NCBI GenBank assembly: GCA_038528235.1
Contig: JBCBEX010000032.1
Span: 1 to 41,840 of the forward strand
Length of the DNA stretch: 41,840 nt
Direction of reading: 5' to 3'
Source of the DNA: JBCBEX01 sp038528235
Lineage (GTDB): Bacteria; Bacteroidota; Rhodothermia; Rhodothermales; Rubricoccaceae
Part shown: piece by piece, positions 39,696 through 41,840 of the stretch
How the letters are laid out: every line of letters starts with the position of its first letter
Position numbering within the stretch: the first letter of the stretch is position 1
Position numbers and translations under genes: made by a program
Notes under the pieces: model-generated
The model's input: the letters and a program-made list of their open reading frames with translations, nothing else
Databases searched by the model: none
Told to the model about the DNA's origin: nothing

Positions 39696-41777
39696 ATGAC
39701 CATTTCTACGTCCGACCGCCTGCGCCAGCTTACTGAGCGCGCAGGCTACTCGTTTGCGTCCACCCCTACGCCGTCTGTGCCTAGGTCCCGATCCAAACGT
39801 GCGCCCCGGTGGCGGCGGTGGCTGCTCGCGGGCGGTGTGCTCTTCAGCGTTGCGCTCAGCGCGCCAGCGGCGCAGGCGCAGGACATCGGGCCATTCACCT
39901 ACGTCGGGCGTACGGCCGATGCGCCCCTCACGCCGCTCATCTCGTCGCAAGGCTTTACGGTCCCGACGTTCGGGGACGTGGACGACGATGGCGATGACGA
40001 CCTCCTCTTCGGCGGTATCTATCGCGGAAGTACCACGCCGAGGTACTACGAGCAGGTAAGCCCTGGGGTCTTCGAGGAGCGGATGTCGCACCCCTTCGAG
40101 GGGATGGAGTTGTACGCTCCAGACCTCGTCGATCTGGATGGCGACGGGGTCATGGAGATGACGGCGGTCCGACCCGATCTGCCGGACCGCGGTGTGATGT
40201 TGCACGTGAAGAACGAAGCCGGGATGTACGAGGTGGCCCAGCCTCTTCCGGACATGCACGCGTGGGTGGCTTGGGCCGACGTGGATGACGATGGCGATAT
40301 GGACGCCCTCGTCCCTACGGGCGATTACTCTGCGCCGCAGCTCTACATCCAGCAAGAACCGCTTCGATTTGAAGAGCAGCCTTCGGACAGCCACCGCTTT
40401 GCCTCCATGTTTGCTGCGGGCGAGTACATCCACTCGTTTGCACTACATGACATGGATGGAGACGGGGATCTAGACGGCGTGGAAGGCGGCATCGAGACAG
40501 GTGTAGTCGTCCACTGGCAAGTGAGTGAAGGTGTCTTCGAGAAGAGTGCGCGGTTGGAGACGGACCGGCTGATCGCAGGGTATGCAGTCGCAGCAGCAGT
40601 CACAGACTTCGATGGGGACGGTCGCCCCGACATTCTCCTCACCGACGCCCAAGGCATCGCGGCGGGTTACCTCCAGCAGGACGATCGGCGCTTCCTCTTC
40701 GACCCGGCTATGGAGGTCAACCGCTCGCTAGCTGGGCGGGCGGTGGATGTGGACCGCGATGGGCGACCGGAGTTGGTCGGTGGCCCGCTTTGGGGAAGTT
40801 TCCAGCGCCCCATTTCTCTCTACCGTCTCGGTGGCTCAGGCTTTGAGTTGCTTGACCCGCAGCCCGACGCACTTCATCGCTGGGTCGATGATGTTGACCT
40901 GGATCAGGATGGCGATCTCGATCTCTGGGATGGCAGCGCCACGTTCTGGGCGCAGCAGGCCGATGGCACGTTCGCGCAGGAAGCGATCCCGTCGGCCGTC
41001 GCTGAGGTCCCGTTCGGCGACCGGCCTAGGCTCCGCTTCGAGGACCTTGACGATGACGGGCGGCGCGATGTGGTTCTTACCTGGAGTGGGGGCGAGACGA
41101 GGCCGCTGTTTCGATTCCTCCAGCGCACTCCCGAGGGCGCGTTCGTGGAGGTTGACGACCAGGTAAACCCCTTCCCTCTGGCTATGCGTCCAGCATGGGG
41201 CCGTCCTGCGTTCGCCGACATGGATGACGACGGCGACCTCGACTTCGTTGCCCTAGGCAGCATCCGCGTCGATGATGAGATCAGAGATGCAGTCCGATAC
41301 TTCGAGCGCCAGGACGAGGAATGGATAGAATTGGAGACGCACCAGTTCCAAGCAGTCGACCTGTCCAAGATCTACGACCCCGGCAACCTGGACCTGGCTG
41401 ATTTCGACGGCGACGGCGACTTCGATCTGACCGTGGAGGACTATACGGGGTCCACACACCTCTATCGCAACGACGCCATCGTCGTAGCCGACGAGCCAAC
41501 CGCACTCGTGCCCGACACGCCCACGCTCGACGCCGCTTACCCCAACCCCTTCCGCAACGACGCCACGCTTGCCCTCGCGCTGCCTGAAGCGCAAGCCGTT
41601 CGTGTGGCGCTCTACGACGTACTCGGGCGCGAGGTAGCGCTGCTGCACGAGGGCACCACCCCGGCAGGCACGCTCACGCTGCGGGTAGACGGGGCACGGC
41701 TGGCGAGCGGGGTCTACGTAGCACGGGCTGAAGGCGCAACGTTCGCGGCGACGCAGCGCCTTACCCGTCTCAGATGA
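39696..41777 (+). CDS. Secreted VCBS/FG-GAP repeat protein with T9SS sorting domain
   Basis: A 693-aa secreted protein. A long N-terminal region (1-61) ends in a signal peptide (AQA-QD). The body has many VCBS/FG-GAP blades, each with a Ca2+-binding loop such as DVDDDGDDDLLF, DLDGDGVME, DVDDDGDMDALV, DMDGDGDLDGV, DFDGDGRPDIL, DLDQDGDLDLW, DMDDDGDLDFV and DFDGDGDFDLT. It should form a beta-propeller. The last 85 residues (PNPFRNDATLALALPEAQAVRVALYDVLGREVALL...GTLTLRVDGARLASGVYVARAEG) are a type A Por/T9SS C-terminal sorting domain, so it is exported across the outer membrane and likely surface-bound. Function is probably adhesion or ligand binding. The 117-bp gap before it holds a weak stem-loop. 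The remaining 63 bp of the window hold no gene. Confidence 0.88.
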   Translation: MTISTSDRLRQLTERAGYSFASTPTPSVPRSRSKRAPRWRRWLLAGGVLFSVALSAPAAQAQDIGPFTYVGRTADAPLTPLISSQGFTVPTFGDVDDDGDDDLLFGGIYRGSTTPRYYEQVSPGVFEERMSHPFEGMELYAPDLVDLDGDGVMEMTAVRPDLPDRGVMLHVKNEAGMYEVAQPLPDMHAWVAWADVDDDGDMDALVPTGDYSAPQLYIQQEPLRFEEQPSDSHRFASMFAAGEYIHSFALHDMDGDGDLDGVEGGIETGVVVHWQVSEGVFEKSARLETDRLIAGYAVAAAVTDFDGDGRPDILLTDAQGIAAGYLQQDDRRFLFDPAMEVNRSLAGRAVDVDRDGRPELVGGPLWGSFQRPISLYRLGGSGFELLDPQPDALHRWVDDVDLDQDGDLDLWDGSATFWAQQADGTFAQEAIPSAVAEVPFGDRPRLRFEDLDDDGRRDVVLTWSGGETRPLFRFLQRTPEGAFVEVDDQVNPFPLAMRPAWGRPAFADMDDDGDLDFVALGSIRVDDEIRDAVRYFERQDEEWIELETHQFQAVDLSKIYDPGNLDLADFDGDGDFDLTVEDYTGSTHLYRNDAIVVADEPTALVPDTPTLDAAYPNPFRNDATLALALPEAQAVRVALYDVLGREVALLHEGTTPAGTLTLRVDGARLASGVYVARAEGATFAATQRLTRLR

Positions 41778-41840
41778 GGCGACCTGCCGAGTTCAGCCAG
41801 CTCAAGCGGGTAGATCCTACAGGGGCGTAGCGCACTGCGG

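Noticed and set aside
38700..40433. 773-codon form of the L7/L12-like gene
   Set aside because: Most of it is antisense to transaldolase and the T9SS protein. The conserved part begins after the ATG at 38699.
1..41840. tRNA, rRNA or riboswitch genes
   Set aside because: I looked in the larger gaps (8490-8739, 9571-9793, 18117-18327, 18805-19039, 29353-29991, 38700-38909) and saw no cloverleaf with a T-arm, no rRNA-like stretch and no known riboswitch core. A covariance search could still find one.

Overview
The window is a gene-dense, high-G+C chromosomal stretch from a free-living Gram-negative bacterium, most likely a member of the Rhodothermales (Rhodothermota/Bacteroidota, Salinibacter/Rubricoccus-like). 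Evidence: a secreted VCBS/FG-GAP protein ending in a Por/T9SS-type C-terminal sorting domain, a SusC-like TonB receptor with a carboxypeptidase-regulatory domain, a BatC-BatD-BatE gene set, LytTR/LytS and NarL-type two-component pairs, and little use of Shine-Dalgarno sequences. I see no rRNA or tRNA genes, CRISPR array, phage genes, transposase or integrase. The lineage is inferred from gene families only.

Layout. 1-5.8 kb: aroQ and murJ, convergent with a TolB-like/TPR membrane protein and a DUF1801 protein, then a YdjM-like membrane protein. 5.9-11.8 kb: a secreted S33 hydrolase divergent from a LysR regulator, a LytS/LytR two-component pair, and a secreted TPR protein. 11.9-17.1 kb: a TonB receptor, a CxxC/regulatory-domain membrane protein and two overlapping envelope proteins of unknown function. 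17.3-23.8 kb (plus strand): inositol monophosphatase, a single-domain response regulator with a strong terminator, fabI, an M1 peptidase lipoprotein, a HAD phosphatase, an L,D-transpeptidase and a small conserved protein. 23.8-29.4 kb (minus): MlaC, a PAS kinase/NarL regulator pair, an MreB-like half protein and a DEAD-box helicase. 29.6-38.7 kb (minus): an L7/L12-like protein, an argB-argE fusion, argH, batC-batD-batE and a vWA lipoprotein on a low-G+C islet. 38.9 kb to the end (plus): transaldolase and a T9SS cargo protein.

The most unusual content lies between and across the genes. (1) Arrays of a 7-bp repeat, consensus RGGTCGN with more degenerate relatives, sit next to or inside start and stop codons of at least eight genes (aroQ/murJ, the 17.1-kb lipoprotein/inositol phosphatase pair, the HAD phosphatase, both ends of argB, the L7/L12-like gene, and weaker ones at 11.8 and 36.0 kb). 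The perfect arrays at 17.1 and 21.7 kb contain no stop codon in any of the six frames, and one array joins argB to argE in frame. (2) Two MITE-like elements share 12-bp terminal inverted repeats; one splits a two-component operon and the other lies at the fabI/M1-peptidase junction. (3) A REP-like palindrome is present as an inverted pair and as a third copy 28 kb away. (4) A vWA lipoprotein lies on a low-G+C islet bounded by a duplicated 3' end of batE. Together these suggest a genome in which small repeats repeatedly reshape gene boundaries.
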